23,275 nt of DNA from an uncultured Lachnospiraceae bacterium (GCA_900550285.1 URRW01000036.1:1-23275); one strand, 5' to 3'; numbered from the stretch's first letter, positions 6,737 through 13,945 are shown. The notes: generated by a model from the sequence alone, not told the origin. Program-made: numbers and translations.

Positions 6737-7765
6737 ATGGCAAAGGTAATTACATTCGGAGAATTGATGCTGCGCCTGCAGCCCTACGATTATCTGCGTT
6801 TTGTACAGGCGGATTCCTTTGAGGCGACCTTTGGCGGCGGCGAGGCGAACGTGGCGGTATCGCTGGCAAATTACGGGCTGGACGCGCGGTTTGTGACGAA
6901 GCTGCCGGAGCACGCCATCGGGCAGATGGCGGTGAACAGCCTGCGCAAATACGGGGTCGATACCCGCCATATCGTGCGCGGCGGCGACCGTGTGGGCATT
7001 TATTTTCTGGAAAAAGGGGCGTCGAACCGGGGCAGCGTCTGCATTTATGACCGCGCCCATTCCGCCATCGCGGAGGCGGACAGCGCAGATTTTGACTGGG
7101 ACAGCATTTTTGAAGGGGCGGATTGGTTCCATTTTACGGGCATTACGCCGGCGCTTGGCGCAAATGTTGTGGAAATCTGCCGTCAGGCGTGCATCGCGGC
7201 AAAAAAGCACGGCGTAAAAATAAGCTGCGACTTAAATTACCGCGGCAAGCTCTGGACGAGGCAGCAGGCGCGGGAGGCGATGACGGAGCTGTGCCAGTAT
7301 GTGGATGTGTGCATTTCCAATGAGGAGGACGCGAAGGACGTATTCGGGATCGAAGCCGAAAATACGGATGTTTATGCGGGAAAGCTGGATAAGGAGGGCT
7401 ATAAATCCGTAGCCCGCCAGCTTGCGGATAAATTCGGCTTTGAAAAGGTGGCGATCACCCTGCGGGAGAGCATGTCCGCATCGGACAATGACTGGAGCGG
7501 GATGCTTTATGATGCCGCGTCGGGGGAATATTGCTTTTCCAAAACCTATCATCTGCACATCATCGACCGCGTAGGCGGCGGCGACAGCTTCGGAGGCGGG
7601 CTAATCTATGCGCTGTTAAGCGGTAAGAATACGCAGGAGGCGATCGAATTTGCGGTGGCGGCGTCTGCGCTGAAGCATTCGGTCGAGGGCGATTATAACA
7701 TGGTTACCGTTTCCGAGGTGGAAAAGCTCGCGGGCGGAGACGCTTCCGGCAGGGTACAGCGCTGA
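6737..7765 (+). CDS. kdgK: 2-dehydro-3-deoxygluconokinase (PfkB family)
   Basis: This 342-aa PfkB/ribokinase-family sugar kinase would phosphorylate 2-keto-3-deoxygluconate at O6, giving the substrate of the aldolase encoded just upstream. Motifs are the N-terminal FGELMLRL, the GGGEANVAVSLANYG signature at about 33-47, and the DRVGGGDSFGGGL anion-hole motif with catalytic base D283. AAGGAG precedes the ATG, and the gap from kdgA is 12 bp. It is the last gene of the operon. The gap to the convergent fruK is 11 bp with no terminator visible, so read-through into the antisense of fruK is likely. Substrate is inferred from the pathway context, since PfkB kinases are hard to separate by sequence. 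Confidence 0.9.
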   Translation: MAKVITFGELMLRLQPYDYLRFVQADSFEATFGGGEANVAVSLANYGLDARFVTKLPEHAIGQMAVNSLRKYGVDTRHIVRGGDRVGIYFLEKGASNRGSVCIYDRAHSAIAEADSADFDWDSIFEGADWFHFTGITPALGANVVEICRQACIAAKKHGVKISCDLNYRGKLWTRQQAREAMTELCQYVDVCISNEEDAKDVFGIEAENTDVYAGKLDKEGYKSVARQLADKFGFEKVAITLRESMSASDNDWSGMLYDAASGEYCFSKTYHLHIIDRVGGGDSFGGGLIYALLSGKNTQEAIEFAVAASALKHSVEGDYNMVTVSEVEKLAGGDASGRVQR

Positions 7766-7776
7766 AAATACGCCTT

Positions 7777-8700
7777 TCATGGAACGGTGCAGGAAACCTC
7801 GAGGCGCGTATAAAGAGCTTCGATTTCCTGACGTGTGGCAAGAAAATCTGAAAAGGCGCTGGCACTCCCGCCGGCAACAGCCATGCGGAAGGCGTGCACG
7901 GGATCGCAGCGTTGTTCCCATCCGGCAAGGAAGCCCGCGACCATGGAATCGCCCGCCCCTACGGCATTTTTCAAAATGCCTTCCGGCGCGGGAGCCATAT
8001 AGACCGTGCCGTTTTCCGCTGCGAGCACAGCGCCCTGAGCGCCCATGGAAACAAGGACGTTGCGGGCGCCCTGCTGCCGGAGCCTGCAGGCATATTCGGG
8101 AATCTGGCTGCGCTGTGTCAGGGAAACGCCAAAGAGCTCCCCGAGCTCATGGCTGTTAGGCTTAATGAGGAAGGGACGGAACGGAAGCGTCTCTAAAAGC
8201 AGCTGCTTCGTTGCGTCTACCACAACCCGGACGCCTTTTCCGTTGAGAAGGGAAAGAATATCCCGGTAGAGGGTTTGGGGCATTCCGGCAGGGATGCTTC
8301 CGGCAAGTACGAGCGTATCCCCTTCCTGTAAGGAACGGATCTTTGCAAAAAGCAGATTTAAGCTGTCTGCATCGACAGACGGTCCCATGCCGTTTAATTC
8401 GGTTCCGTCAAAATCCTTCAGCTTTACGTTGATGCGGGAGATCCCGTTTTTCAGTTCGATAAAATCGCTGCAGATGCCGGCGCTGCAGATGCGCCTTGAA
8501 ATTTCCTGCCCGACAAATCCTGCCGTAAAACCGAGGGCGGTATTGGGGATGCCGAGATTGTGGAGGACAGCAGAGACGTTGATCCCTTTTCCGCCGGGGA
8601 GAAGCTGCTCTGTGACGGTACGGTTTGTCCTGCCAAGCTCAAAGGCGTCCAGTGTGATGATGTAATCCAGAGAAGGATTAAAGGTTACGGTGTAAATCAT
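7777..8700 (-). CDS. fruK: 1-phosphofructokinase (PfkB family)
   Basis: The enzyme would convert fructose-1-phosphate plus ATP to fructose-1,6-bisphosphate. The frame is open to 8778, but the ATG at 8700 has GAGG five bases upstream and gives the normal N-terminus IYTVTFNPSLDYI (307 aa). Family marks are PGGKGINVS at 35-43, IKPNSHELGELFG at about 179-191, and NAVGAGDSMVAGFLAG with catalytic D251. There is no fructose PTS (fruA) or fruR beside it, unlike the common fruRKA arrangement, so it is an orphan here; tagatose-6-phosphate kinase (LacC) is a less likely alternative. A near-consensus promoter directly upstream suggests that it is transcribed on its own. Confidence 0.85.
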   Translation of the reverse strand: MIYTVTFNPSLDYIITLDAFELGRTNRTVTEQLLPGGKGINVSAVLHNLGIPNTALGFTAGFVGQEISRRICSAGICSDFIELKNGISRINVKLKDFDGTELNGMGPSVDADSLNLLFAKIRSLQEGDTLVLAGSIPAGMPQTLYRDILSLLNGKGVRVVVDATKQLLLETLPFRPFLIKPNSHELGELFGVSLTQRSQIPEYACRLRQQGARNVLVSMGAQGAVLAAENGTVYMAPAPEGILKNAVGAGDSMVAGFLAGWEQRCDPVHAFRMAVAGGSASAFSDFLATRQEIEALYTRLEVSCTVP

Positions 8701-8745
8701 AGATGCCTCATTTTTGTGTGTAGGATGGTTTCTTTTGATGGCTTT

Positions 8746-8774
8746 ATTATAAAAACGGAGCCGGTCAAAGTCAA
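8746..8774 (-). promoter_or_regulatory. Sigma-A promoter of fruK
   Basis: On the minus strand TTGACT (8774-8769) is separated by exactly 17 bases from a perfect TATAAT (8751-8746). Transcription would begin near 8739, about 40 bases before the fruK ATG. Confidence 0.8.
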
Positions 8775-8848
8775 TCAAAACAAACCGGTATGGCGGAACG
8801 GAGCAAAAAAAGTGACAAAAAAAGTCTCAGAAAAAATAAAATTAGGGC

Positions 8849-8878
8849 TTGCATAATTTGTCAAAGCTGTGCTATAAT
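8849..8878 (+). promoter_or_regulatory. Promoter of tRNA-Trp
   Basis: TTGCAT (8849-8854) and, 18 bases on, TATAAT (8873-8878) preceded by TG one base upstream (extended -10, TGCTATAAT). The predicted start near 8885 is about 27 bases before the tRNA. Confidence 0.7.
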
Positions 8879-8911
8879 ACAACCTGTCAGCGCGATAAAG
8901 CTGATGAAGAT

Positions 8912-8982
8912 AGGGGCATAGTTCAAAGGTAGAACAGCGGTCTCCAAAACCGTCGATGTGGGTTCGATTCCTACTGCCCCTG
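8912..8982 (+). tRNA. tRNA-Trp (anticodon CCA)
   Basis: The 71-base sequence folds as a cloverleaf: acceptor AGGGGCA/TGCCCCT with discriminator G, D stem GTTC/GAAC, anticodon loop CTCCAAA with anticodon CCA, and T stem with loop TTCGATT. The 3' CCA is not encoded. A T run follows directly (8983-8989) and may end transcription. Confidence 0.95.
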
Positions 8983-9048
8983 TTTTTTTATATCTTTTTA
9001 CGAGTTTAAGAAATATGTCTTATACGGCGCAGGCGCGCTGTTTATCAT

Positions 9049-9089
9049 CAGAAACGGTCAGGGAAGGCTTTATTCCCTGACCGTTTCTG
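9049..9089. repeat. Perfect 17-bp stem-loop between tRNA-Trp and the DUF3810 gene
   Basis: Bases 9049-9065 and 9073-9089 are perfect reverse complements with a seven-base loop (GGCTTTA). No T tract follows on either strand, so it is not a standard intrinsic terminator. The rest of the intergenic stretch 8983-9261 holds no clear gene; a weak TATACT at 9208-9213 could be a -10 box for the next gene. Confidence 0.75.
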
Positions 9090-9261
9090 GTAAGGGGGGA
9101 ACAAAAGATGAGGGAACAGCTTTCAGGGCAAGAGGGCACAGGCAGTGCAGTCACAGATTGTTCATAAAGCTTAACATTCCGTTCAATGGGCGGCGTTAAA
9201 AAAGGGATATACTGAAAGTACAGCAACCGTTAACGTCGAAATGCCATTGGGGGATGTGCAT

Positions 9262-10410
9262 ATGAAGAAAAAAATCTGGATGGTACTGATGGGGGCTGCG
9301 CTTTTTTTGAATGCCGCAGCGTGGAAAAGCAGCCGGTTCTGTGATTTTTATGTGGAAAAGATCTTTCCGGCATGGAGTAGCCTCTCTTCCCGGGTAACGG
9401 CGCTGTTTCCGTTCAGCGTAGGGGAGTGGATGATCGTGGCGGGACTGTGCTTTGCAGCGGCGTTTCCGGCGGCACTGATTTTGCGGCTGACGGTGAAAAA
9501 AAGCTGGTCGCTGCGCCTGTTTTCGGGCATGAAAAGCGCGCTGTGCTGGGGAGGGCTGGCGCTTTTTTGGATAATGACGTGCAACTGCTTCCTTCTGTAT
9601 CATTCCACAGCGTTTGAGGAGCGGTACATGGACAACGTCCGGGAGGGCGGTTATTCCAAAAAGGAGCTGGCGGCGCTTCGGGATTACATCGTGGTAAACG
9701 CCAACGAGCTGGCGGAAAGTTTTGCCCGGGATGGGGACGGCTGGCTTATTTATGAAGGGGATATGAACCGGACGGCGGCGCAGGCGATGCAGTCGATGGG
9801 GGAGGAATACGAGCGGCTGAAAGGCTATTATCCGGAGCCCAAGGAAATCTATTTTTCAGATCTTTTAAGCCAGACCTATATGAAAGGCTATTATTTCCCG
9901 TTTTCCATGGAAGCAAACTATAACGAGACGATGTATGTGGCGAATAAGCCCAATACGATCTGCCATGAATTTGCCCATCTGAAAGGCTTCATTCAGGAGG
10001 ACGAGGCGAATCTGATCGGCTATCTGGCATGCGTCAGCTCGGAGGATCCGATGTTTCGCTACAGCGGCTATCTGGGCGTGATCGACTATGTGGAGCGGGA
10101 ATTTAAAAAATCCATCGGAAACAGCAAAAAAGAATACGAAAAGCATCCGGAGATTTCGGAGCTTGTCTATCGGGACAATGTTTTTTTGACAAAAGAAGCG
10201 TGGCAGGAGGTGGAGCAGAAGGCGGTGGTAAGCACGCAGACTGCCCGGCGGGTATCGAAGGCAGCCACGGCGGCGTCCTTAAAGCTAAACGGCGTAAAGG
10301 AGGGGATGGGCTCCTACAGCGGCGTCGTGAAGCTTCTGCTGGATTATTACGACGGGATTTTGTACGGGGACATGCTGACGACGGTAGACGCAGCAGCCCT
10401 CGTGCCGTGA
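9262..10410 (+). CDS. DUF3810 family membrane protein with HExxH zinc-protease-like motif
   Basis: The protein has 382 aa from the ATG at 9262, which is preceded by a G-rich site (GGGGGAT); an upstream ATG at 9241 has none. Three hydrophobic segments lie at about 4-21, 53-76 and 92-113 (the first may be a signal anchor). The remainder is probably extracellular. It contains NTICHEFAHLKGFIQEDEANLIGY: H235, E236 and H239 form an HExxH motif, and an acidic residue (E246 or E248) about ten residues on could be the third zinc ligand. This arrangement is typical of DUF3810 as I recall it. A peptidase activity is likely by motif but not known for the family, and the substrate is unknown. The neighbour downstream is spoVAE, 87 bp away, so a sporulation link is possible but unproven. 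Confidence 0.75.
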   Translation: MKKKIWMVLMGAALFLNAAAWKSSRFCDFYVEKIFPAWSSLSSRVTALFPFSVGEWMIVAGLCFAAAFPAALILRLTVKKSWSLRLFSGMKSALCWGGLALFWIMTCNCFLLYHSTAFEERYMDNVREGGYSKKELAALRDYIVVNANELAESFARDGDGWLIYEGDMNRTAAQAMQSMGEEYERLKGYYPEPKEIYFSDLLSQTYMKGYYFPFSMEANYNETMYVANKPNTICHEFAHLKGFIQEDEANLIGYLACVSSEDPMFRYSGYLGVIDYVEREFKKSIGNSKKEYEKHPEISELVYRDNVFLTKEAWQEVEQKAVVSTQTARRVSKAATAASLKLNGVKEGMGSYSGVVKLLLDYYDGILYGDMLTTVDAAALVP

Positions 10411-10497
10411 TGGAAAAACGCAGCGCGCAAAAGGGCGCATAAAACCGCAAAAGGGGCGCATCCTAACAGAAAGCATTGCAGAAAAGGAGGAAGCCGG

Positions 10498-10854
10498 ATG
10501 GATTATGTGAATGCGTTCTGGGTGGGAGGGCTGATCTGCGCGTTGGTGCAGGTTTTGATGGAAAAAACGAAGCTGATGCCCGGAAGGATCATGGTGCTTT
10601 TGGTGTGCAGCGGGGCGGTCCTTGGATTTCTGGGGCTGTACCAGCCGTTTCAGGAATATGCGGGGGCAGGGGCGGGAGTGCCGCTTCTGGGCTTTGGAAA
10701 CGTGTTGATGAAGGGCGTAAAAGAGGCGGTGGATGAACAGGGCTTTCTGGGATTGTTTGCGGGAGGCTTAAAGGCGGGAGCAGTCGGGACGAGCGCCGCG
10801 CTTGTCTTCGGGTATCTGGCAAGCCTGATCTTTAATCCGAAGATGAAAAAGTGA
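10498..10854 (+). CDS. spoVAE: Stage V sporulation protein AE (SpoVA channel family)
   Basis: This 118-aa hydrophobic protein matches the SpoVAE/AEb pattern: MDYVNAFWVGGLICALVQ at the N-terminus, TKLMPGRIMVL, GLYQPFQEYAGAGAGVPLLGFG and VKEAVDEQGFLGLFAGGL, with about four membrane segments. SpoVA proteins sit in the inner membrane of the spore and move calcium-dipicolinate during spore formation and germination. AGGAGG lies seven bases before the ATG. Usually spoVAC, spoVAD and spoVAE are adjacent; neither AC nor AD is here, so this is either an orphan paralogue or the set is split. Nine bases separate it from the convergent DUF5721 gene, with no terminator seen. Confidence 0.9.
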   Translation: MDYVNAFWVGGLICALVQVLMEKTKLMPGRIMVLLVCSGAVLGFLGLYQPFQEYAGAGAGVPLLGFGNVLMKGVKEAVDEQGFLGLFAGGLKAGAVGTSAALVFGYLASLIFNPKMKK

Positions 10855-10863
10855 CGCGCTGCG

Positions 10864-11355
10864 CTACTCCGTATAGGCGATTTCTTTTTTGGAAAGGAAA
10901 TTCCGCATTGTCCTGTCCCACTGGGCGTCCAGCGTCTTGTCCATGACAAAGGAGGAAAAGGCTGTGCCGGTCACGAGGCGGATGGAAGAGCCATCGTAGC
11001 TGACGGTGAGCACGAGGGCGCTGACCTGTTCCGGCAAAAGGGACGGATCGGCTCCTTTCATGACGCCGGGAACAAATTCGGGCATCAGGTGCAGGACGAA
11101 TTTGAAGCGGGAGGGGGTGCGCTTTCCCTTGATCATGTCAAAGGCGACAGAGCGCACGTTTTTCCAGGGAATGAAGGTTTTGGGGCAGTCTTCGTCCTCG
11201 TCCTGCGAAAAAAACGCGGCGTTTATGTGCCCGTCGATGTGATAGGTGACGGCTGCTTCCACGAAAGCCTCTTCCAGCAAAAAGGAATCGAAGCAGTCCC
11301 CGGCGAGAAAGCCCGCCATGAATTTTTTCATTTCGGTGATCAAAAAAGCGGTCAT
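10864..11355 (-). CDS. DUF5721 family protein (hypothetical)
   Basis: This 163-aa soluble protein starts at an ATG with AAGGAGG upstream. Features are MTAFLITEMKKFMAGFLAGDCFDSFLL at the N-terminus, an acidic stretch QDEDED at about 51-56, RGKRTPSRFK-like IKGKRTPSRFKFVLHL in the middle, and the C-terminal VMDKTLDAQWDRTMRNFL. I recognise this pattern as DUF5721, found mostly in Lachnospiraceae, with no known function. No signal peptide, membrane segment or catalytic motif is evident. Its upstream region runs into the large palindromic element, 50 bp away, and I see no clear promoter between them. Confidence 0.65.
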   Translation of the reverse strand: MTAFLITEMKKFMAGFLAGDCFDSFLLEEAFVEAAVTYHIDGHINAAFFSQDEDEDCPKTFIPWKNVRSVAFDMIKGKRTPSRFKFVLHLMPEFVPGVMKGADPSLLPEQVSALVLTVSYDGSSIRLVTGTAFSSFVMDKTLDAQWDRTMRNFLSKKEIAYTE

Positions 11356-11404
11356 GATGCCTCCTTTGTGAAAATGCTCTGACTGTGACGTTTGTTGTGC
11401 GGCT

Positions 11405-11678
11405 GTTTGCCCCTGCGTCAGCGTCCGGCTCGGCCCTGCATGGGCTTTTCTGCCAGCCGACTGACGAGCGAAGGAGAATTGGCAAACAGCGCCGGATTGT
11501 CCTGCATTCTGTCCGGGACTTGTTTGAGCACGGCATGATCTATGCCGGGCGAGTTTGACCGGACAGAATGCGTTTGGGACATTCCTGCGCTGTTTGGCTC
11601 AAATTCTCTGTGAGCGAGGCTGGAGGCTGGCAGAAAAGCCCATGCAGGGCCGAGCCGGACGCTGACGCAGGGGCAAAC
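11405..11678. repeat. 274-bp palindromic element (long nested inverted repeat)
   Basis: The outer arms 11405-11458 and 11625-11678 are perfect reverse complements over 54 bp. Further inside, in matching order, are GAGAATT/AATTCTC (11474-11480 with 11602-11608), CAAACAGCGC/GCGCTGTTTG (11483-11492 with 11587-11596), GCATTCTGTCCGG/CCGGACAGAATGC (11504-11516 with 11559-11571) and an apex hairpin CGGCAT/ATGCCG (11531-11536 with 11542-11547). The whole can form one very long hairpin or cruciform. It has no plausible coding frame and I see no clear target-site duplication. It fills most of the 447-bp gap between the DUF5721 gene and degV. A short related sequence occurs about 1.1 kb downstream. Confidence 0.9.
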
Positions 11679-11722
11679 GCTTGCTTTCAGTATATCAGAT
11701 CAGAATAAAATAGCAAATACCC

Positions 11723-11752
11723 TTTACAATGCAAGAGGGGGCGTGTTATTAT
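11723..11752 (+). promoter_or_regulatory. Promoter of the DegV gene
   Basis: TTTACA (11723-11728) and TATTAT (11747-11752) are separated by 18 bases. Transcription would begin near 11759, which is inside the longest open frame and supports the downstream ATG at 11803 as the true start. Confidence 0.55.
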
Positions 11753-11802
11753 ATGTAGTAATGAAAACTACATGGAAATGTGGCGAGATCTGGAGGGCTT
11801 GC

Positions 11803-12642
11803 ATGAGTTATAAAATTGTTGTGGACAGCTGCTGTGAACTGCCGGAATACTTAAAAAAAGATCCGCATTTTGAGATCGTTGCGCTGGGGCTTGAAGTGGG
11901 AGAGGACAGGATCTGGGATGACGAGACCTTTGACCAGCACGATTTTTTGAAAAAGGTGGCGCAGTGCCCGGAGTGCCCGCGTTCCTCCTGCCCTTCGCCG
12001 GAGCGTTACATGAACGCCTACAGGACGGAGGCGGAGCATGTTTATGTGGTTACGCTGTCCGCCAATTTAAGCGGCAGCTACAACAGCGCGGTGCTTGGAA
12101 AGACGCTGTATGAAGAGGCTTACGGCGAAAAGCAGATTTATGTGATAGATTCCTGCTCGGCTTCCTGCGGCGAGACGCAGCTTGCGTTAAAGGCGATGGA
12201 ATTAGAGGAGCAGGGGCTTTCGTTTGAAGAGATCGTCGAACGGCTGGAAGCCTTTAAAAGCGAGAGGGGAACCTATTTTGTCCTGGATAATCTGGAAACG
12301 CTGCGCAAAAACGGCAGGCTTACGGGCGTGAAGGCACTGGTGGCGACGACGCTGAGCATCAAGCCCGTTATGGCGGGAACGAAGGAAGGGACGATCGAGC
12401 AGATCGGTCAGGGAATCGGCATCAAGAAGGCGCTGCAGAAGCTGGCGGAAGCGGCGGTTAAAAACGCGGTCGAGCCGGAGAAAAAGATCCTCATGATTTC
12501 CCACTGCAACAACTCTGACCGCGCCGAAAGCGTGCGCCGGATGATAACGGACAAAATCAGGGTAAAGGATGTGATCATCATGGATACCGCGGGCGTCAGC
12601 AGCATGTATGCCAACGACGGCGGCGTGATCGTGACGATCTGA
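11803..12642 (+). CDS. DegV family fatty-acid-binding protein
   Basis: DegV proteins (EDD fold) bind fatty acids; some act as FakB, presenting exogenous fatty acids to the kinase FakA. GGAGG six bases before the ATG at 11803 fixes the start (279 aa); the frame is open from 11743. Motifs are YKIVVDSCCELP at the N-terminus, SSCPSPERY at about 61-69 (the family TSQPSP site), VTLSANLSGSYNSA at 83-96, VIDSCSASCGE at 114-124, and RLTGVKALV with SIKPVM further on. It is a single gene with its own promoter and a strong terminator. No fakA-like gene is nearby, so a FakB role is only a possibility. It is cysteine-rich in its N-terminal half (VAQCPECPRSSCP). Confidence 0.9.
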   Translation: MSYKIVVDSCCELPEYLKKDPHFEIVALGLEVGEDRIWDDETFDQHDFLKKVAQCPECPRSSCPSPERYMNAYRTEAEHVYVVTLSANLSGSYNSAVLGKTLYEEAYGEKQIYVIDSCSASCGETQLALKAMELEEQGLSFEEIVERLEAFKSERGTYFVLDNLETLRKNGRLTGVKALVATTLSIKPVMAGTKEGTIEQIGQGIGIKKALQKLAEAAVKNAVEPEKKILMISHCNNSDRAESVRRMITDKIRVKDVIIMDTAGVSSMYANDGGVIVTI

Positions 12643-12692
12643 AAATACCGGCGGTTTCCGCTTTATAAGCTTATAAGATCGGAATGGAACGG

Positions 12693-12743
12693 ACAGGGAG
12701 AGTCCTGCGCACCGGATAGGGGCGCAGGGCTCTCCCTGTTTTT
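12693..12743 (+). terminator. Intrinsic terminator after degV
   Basis: An 18-bp stem (12693-12710 with 12722-12739, one G-U pair) closes an 11-base loop and is followed by a T run (12739-12743). Confidence 0.9.
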
Positions 12744-12764
12744 GGGGCGGGATCCGTATGGTGT

Positions 12765-12865
12765 TCCGGTTCCGGGCAGTCTCCGGGGCGGCAGGGGCTT
12801 AGCCAGTCTCCGGTCTCGCTCACAGAGAATTTGGATCAAACAGCGTCGGACTGCCCGGAACCGGA
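12765..12865. repeat. Second, diverged palindromic element related to the 274-bp one
   Basis: Arms 12765-12781 and 12849-12865 are perfect 17-bp reverse complements. The interior 12802-12845 aligns without gaps to the minus strand of 11588-11631 in the large element, with 38 of 44 bases identical, and all six differences are transitions. The arms themselves differ from those of the large element. It occupies the gap between the degV terminator and the GNAT gene and has no credible coding frame. Confidence 0.75.
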
Positions 12866-12932
12866 GGAGAATTCATAGTTTTTTCAGGAGGGATATGATA
12901 AAATGTGGTTGTGTTAAACCGAAAGGAACAGA

Positions 12933-13496
12933 ATGAAAATACACCCTGAAAATTGGAAAAATCTGGAAGCGGCGGAGGAAAATGGTTTGATCATAAGACA
13001 GGAAAGAGCAGAAGATTATGACGAGGTATATCATATCGTAAAAGAAGCGTTTGAAGGTGCAGTGCATTCTGACGGAAACGAGCAGGACTTGGTTGCTGCG
13101 CTGAGAAAAAGCAGGTCGTTTATTCCGGAGCTGTCCCTTGTCGCAGTTGAAGACGGCAGGATCGTGGGGCATATTCTTTTTACAAAAGCGCTTGTGCAGG
13201 GCGTTGAGGTTCTTGCGCTTGCCCCGCTCTCCGTATTGCCAGGCTGTCAAAACAGAGGGATTGGACTGGCTTTGGTGAAAAAAGGGCATGACATTGCCCG
13301 CAGATTGGGATACGAATATTGCGTTGTTTTGGGGCATTCCCAATATTATCCAAAGGCGGGTTACAGCCCGGCGGGCAGGTATGGGATAAAAGCGCCGTTT
13401 GAGGTTGAGGAGGAAAGTTTTATGGCGGTCAGCCTGAACGGAAGTCCAAATAAGCTGAACGGCATTATGGAGTATGATAAGGCTTTTGGACTATGA
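12933..13496 (+). CDS. GNAT-family N-acetyltransferase
   Basis: This 187-aa protein has an AAGGA site before the ATG. The GNAT core runs from about residue 19 (LIIRQERAEDYDEVYHIVKEAF) through LSLVAVEDGRIVGHILF at 68-83 to the acetyl-CoA pyrophosphate loop QNRGIG at 106-111 with LALVKKGHDIARRLGYEYCVVLG following. HSQYYPKAGYSPA at 135-147 is the closing motif typical of the YhbS-like (COG3153) branch. The acceptor is unknown. The gene lies directly after the small palindromic element; it and the next two loci seem more A+T-rich by eye than the flanking sugar operons, which might indicate later acquisition. Confidence 0.85.
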   Translation: MKIHPENWKNLEAAEENGLIIRQERAEDYDEVYHIVKEAFEGAVHSDGNEQDLVAALRKSRSFIPELSLVAVEDGRIVGHILFTKALVQGVEVLALAPLSVLPGCQNRGIGLALVKKGHDIARRLGYEYCVVLGHSQYYPKAGYSPAGRYGIKAPFEVEEESFMAVSLNGSPNKLNGIMEYDKAFGL

Positions 13497-13550
13497 TATG
13501 GGTTCCGGTCTTTGGAGCTGGAAAATGATTGGAGGAAAGGCGGCAGCAAT

Positions 13551-13945
13551 ATGGACGGAACGGGATTCAGGCTGGAAGTGAAGGACGTTAAGAAACAGAA
13601 AGGATTCTGCGCGACGGCTGGGCGATTTTGTGGATTTTGCGCTGACGCAGGCAGAAGAATACGGCAATTCCATATGCAGAAGATGATACCGATAGGGATA
13701 CGACGCTGAAAAGTATTCAGGGGTATGTATCTCCGAAATATCAAGTCCGTTGGTATATGGACTCTTTGGGGAGCGATACGCTTGCGTTCTGTATTGGACT
13801 CACTTCGCAATGGGAGCAGTTGGAACAAGAATTTGGTTCGGAAAAAGTGGCTTATTATTTTGCAACGATACGGGCAGACAGCACGATGTTTGAAATGGAT
13901 ATGGATGAAGTTTTCGAGCTGTTAGAGCAAAGAGAAGAAGCCTGA
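13551..13945 (+). pseudogene. Small gene of unknown function broken by two frameshifts
   Basis: Three overlapping frames read as one continuous protein if two single-base shifts are allowed. The first runs from an ATG at 13551 (GGAGGAAAGG upstream) as MDGTGFRLEVKDVKKQK to about 13601. One extra base near 13602 shifts to DSARRLGDFVDFALTQAEEYGNS, and another near 13672 shifts to YAEDDTDRDTTLKSIQGYV, continuing through VRWYMDSLGSDTLAFCIGL and EQLEQEFGSEKVAYYFATI to VFELLEQREEA and a stop at 13943-13945. The restored product would be about 130 aa, acidic and soluble. I do not recognise the family. Only the last frame has a moderately long open stretch (from 13757), without a ribosome binding site. 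Sequencing error is an alternative to true decay. Confidence 0.6.

Noticed and set aside
6281..7210. 309-aa open frame on the minus strand
   Set aside because: It is antisense to kdgA and kdgK, both of which are clear enzymes; the composition is a shadow of their codon usage.
9108..9167. 19-codon open frame with an AGGGGGG site upstream
   Set aside because: It has a plausible ribosome binding site but is too short, with no conservation evidence; it could be a leader peptide but I cannot support it.
9020..9226. 68-aa minus-strand frame over the orphan hairpin
   Set aside because: The frame passes through the perfect inverted repeat and has no ribosome binding site or recognisable family.
11405..11678. 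Complete insertion sequence
   Set aside because: The inverted repeats look transposon-like, but only about 35-40 bp lie between the innermost large arms apart from the apex hairpin; there is no room for a transposase and no clear target-site duplication.
12742..12936. 64-aa open frame on the plus strand
   Set aside because: It runs through the degV terminator tail and the small palindromic element; the residues simply reflect the repeat.
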